Source of the DNA: Gavia stellata
Lineage: Eukaryota; Chordata; Aves; Gaviiformes; Gaviidae
Direction: 5' to 3'
Assembly (NCBI RefSeq): GCF_030936135.1
Contig: NC_082602.1
Span: 30,631,965 to 30,695,964, forward strand
DNA length: 64,000 bases
The position numbers and the translations under genes were made by a program. This document shows, one piece after another, positions 61,600-64,000 of this stretch. Within the stretch, counting starts at the first letter, position 1, and the number at the start of each line of letters is the position of its first letter. The notes below the pieces were generated by a model that was not told where the DNA came from, searched no databases, and was given only the letters and a program-made list of their open reading frames with translations.

Positions 61600-64000
61600 G
61601 TGAGCGGCGGGCTCCTGCGGCGGGGGGGCTGCTCCTCTGGCGCCGCGGAGAGGCCGTCGTCGCCTGGCGTGCTGCGCTCCCACCTGCGCTGCTCTCCGCC
61701 TTCACGGCTCTCGCTCCGCACCGCAGGCCCGTCCTGCTCGTCTGTAAGAGCCTCTCCGGCTCCCGGAGCCTCCGGCTTCCCAGCAACAAGCACTTGGGGT
61801 GGTTGGTGGTGGTGGGGTGCTAGTGTGTTTTTAGCGTGGTCTGTCTCTGTGTCCCGTCACCCGAACGTGTTTTCTTGCTCCTTACACAGCAGAGTCAGGA
61901 TTCATCTCCTTGCCCCTGCACCCAGGGTGCACGTCTGTTGGAGCAGCGAGCTGTCTCATGAAATGTGTTAAGAATAACCTGAGAGAATGTTGTTTGCTGG
62001 TCAGCTATAAAGATCAGCCCCTCCCTTCTGACTTGTTGTGGCGCCACGCAAAGTTCTGCTAGCGCAAGTGAAGGGCTGAGCAGAGCTGGGTGGATGTTTG
62101 CTGTACCAGCATTGCTACTGAGTGCTCTTTATTGTGATCGTGCCACAACATCAATAATGGATATCAAGTCTTTTTCATGTGGCATAGACAGAATTTGTGC
62201 GTGATTTAATCTGAATCTGTTTTTTTGCTGCCTACTGTTAAAACATTTGATTTGGATAATTGACTGTGGTGACTCACATGTAGAGCAGATTCAAAGTTCA
62301 TTTACTTTAATGTGTTTGTCAGTAGCCTGCAGCATTCATGGTCTGATTCATGACATACCCCTGTAGTGACAATAATGTCTATAAGAGTGTTAGGGTAGAA
62401 AGCTAAAAATGATAATCTCTTTAACCAGTCCAGCTCAATCTTCTAGTGCATATGAATCAGTGCCCTAATATAGGGCTCCTAGCAAGAGACAGAGAGAAGC
62501 TGAAACTAGTGGATTTCTTGTCTGTCCTTCTTATAGCTCAGCTTAATGCCTCTTCTGTTTCCAGGTCATTAAATATTTCTGCCTTTGCTTCCTATGCACA
62601 CTTCCCAAAGCTTTAGGATACTTAAACTGTAGGAGTGGATATCATATAAGGAGGGAATAAACATACACTAATGGTATACTTTTCTGTATGACTAAAGGAA
62701 AAAATATCATGCATCTGGGACCAAAGAATAACATCCTAATTTTAGAGTGGGAAATGCATCATGAAGTGATGAAGTAGTGACTCTAAACAGGATTTGAGGT
62801 AGGTGGTCAACTAAAGCGTATGATCTCAGTGCAATGTTAATTCAGAGGTCCAAAATACATCTGAAAAGAATAAACAGGGGATTTTGAGTAAAAATCTGTC
62901 TGATTCTGGAAGGTTATGTCCAATTCTAATCTTAGCAAGTTAGAAAGTCTTCTGATAAATTTGGGTTCGGTGACCAATCAAAGGCATGATTAAAGGACAG
63001 GGAACTATGCCTTTTCATCGGCTTAACAAAGCTATTTTGCTGTTGAGCTTAACAAAAAGGACACAGGGGGATAATTCAGTCACAGTCTGTAGGTACTTAT
63101 GAGGTAGAAAGTTTTTTCTGTTTTGTAATGGAGACTTACAAAATGAAGAAGGGAGAGATCCAAAGAGTTGCTGTGATTGAAATTTAGAACTGGTGTAATT
63201 TAGTCTGCTCAGGAATGATATTTAACCTGTAAATGGCCACTAGAAAAAATTACTGAGGGGCTGCGGTGAATTCTTCACTAATGTAAAGTACCTAATCAAG
63301 GCAGTATTTCCCACTGCCTCAAAAGTTGTTCACTTTTAAACAGAGTAAACTTAAGGACCTCTTGTAGGAACAGGGAGACAGCATAAATACACTACTGCTC
63401 CTCTTCTGAAAATCAGTAGTGCTACACTGATTTATGGAAAAAGAATAGATATTTAATTTCCTAATTGTATAGATTTCGGAAGTCATCAGTGTCTGTTCAA
63501 TAGTAGGAAGAATATTCTGCTTAGTAGTAGTGTATTTCCATAATCTTCTCCTTGACTCAGTCTCCCTTATTCACTTAGAGAGACGCTGGAGTTTAAATAC
63601 GCGATGTTTAAAGAGTATTCTCTTAAACAGTGACATAGCCTAGAAGCAGCAGGCTTTGAAATCATGATTCTTTTATGTGGCTATTAGAAGGTTTTTTTTA
63701 GAATTTGCTATCCTCTCAGAGGAGAAAGAATACATGTTCTATGCGGCACCTAGCCCTGTGGTACTGGGCTAAATGTCCTCAGGATAAGACAACGGTTAAT
63801 TATTATTTTTTTTTTAAGAGGTGGCTTTTCAACGTTAGGATTTGAGGCTAGTCATACATGGTTTGGACTGGCTAGCATTATAGCTACTTCTTGCACTGTA
63901 CATCTATGAGTGAGTGCATTGCTTCAGTTTTCAGGGCTATTGTCTTTCATCAGCAAAACATTCATGTACAACTTAAAAACAAATCGCAGTCTTAGCTAAT
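61600..64000 (+). other. VTI1A: VTI1A intron 1 (5' part)
   Basis: The sequence after the donor at 61600-61601 is GC-rich to about 61760, then becomes ordinary AT-rich, T/G-skewed intronic DNA. No second VTI1A exon, CR1 or other recognisable element was seen to the window end. Confidence 0.75.

Noticed and set aside
61146-61793. 215-codon minus-strand open frame opposite VTI1A exon 1
   Set aside because: It lies in CpG-island DNA antisense to VTI1A, runs into the CR1 tail and has no recognisable domain.
1-64000. CRISPR arrays, operons, prophage, bacterial promoters
   Set aside because: The sequence is vertebrate nuclear DNA with spliced genes and LINEs; no regularly spaced repeats were seen.

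Overview
The window looks like avian nuclear DNA. Its protein-coding genes have many short exons with GT-AG introns. Its interspersed repeats are CR1 LINEs with the 3' end typical of birds: a conserved 'cttttccaacctta' segment followed by a few ATTCTGTG-like octamers. The gene order ACSL5 (+), ZDHHC6 (-), VTI1A (+) matches the block at human 10q25.2, which continues to TCF7L2. I infer a bird but cannot name the species.

Layout. Bases 1-22000 hold no gene I can recognise. They contain one old CR1 copy (about 13085-14425), a short CR1 tail (about 1748-1798), an unexplained 190-codon open frame at 673-1245, and a cluster of minus-strand open frames at about 9550-10855. Around 22000 the plus strand turns visibly T/G-rich, just after a TATA-like box and just before a perfect GTAAGT donor. 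This is my candidate non-coding first exon of ACSL5. The ACSL5 coding region runs from 28016 to 42159 in 20 coding exons and encodes 683 residues. I found every exon by reading through splice sites, and all phases fit. Its introns carry a short CR1 tail (about 36738-36872) and a 2.3-kb CR1 (about 37740-40078) with a 730-codon uninterrupted frame that includes an intact reverse transcriptase. The ACSL5 and ZDHHC6 3' ends converge across about 5.2 kb of intergenic DNA, which contains a minus-strand CR1 fragment. ZDHHC6 reads leftward from 59262 to 48632 in 10 coding exons (406 residues). It shares a CpG-rich head-to-head promoter region with VTI1A, of which only coding exon 1 (61506-61599) and part of intron 1 are present. 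A third large CR1 (about 59635-61182) lies in the middle of that shared promoter region.

How the genes relate. ACSL5 activates long-chain fatty acids to acyl-CoA at mitochondrial and ER membranes. ZDHHC6 is an ER S-acyltransferase that uses acyl-CoA to palmitoylate proteins. VTI1A is a Golgi/endosome Qb-SNARE. They are neighbours by old synteny, and nothing here shows co-regulation except the divergent ZDHHC6/VTI1A arrangement.

The most interesting observations are: the CR1 tail that ends about 13 bases from the ZDHHC6 exon 6 acceptor and appears to supply its branch point; the CR1 that splits the ZDHHC6/VTI1A promoter; the RT-intact CR1 with a 94-base G/T-only tract; and the divergent ZDHHC6 N-terminus with a 12-codon upstream ORF.
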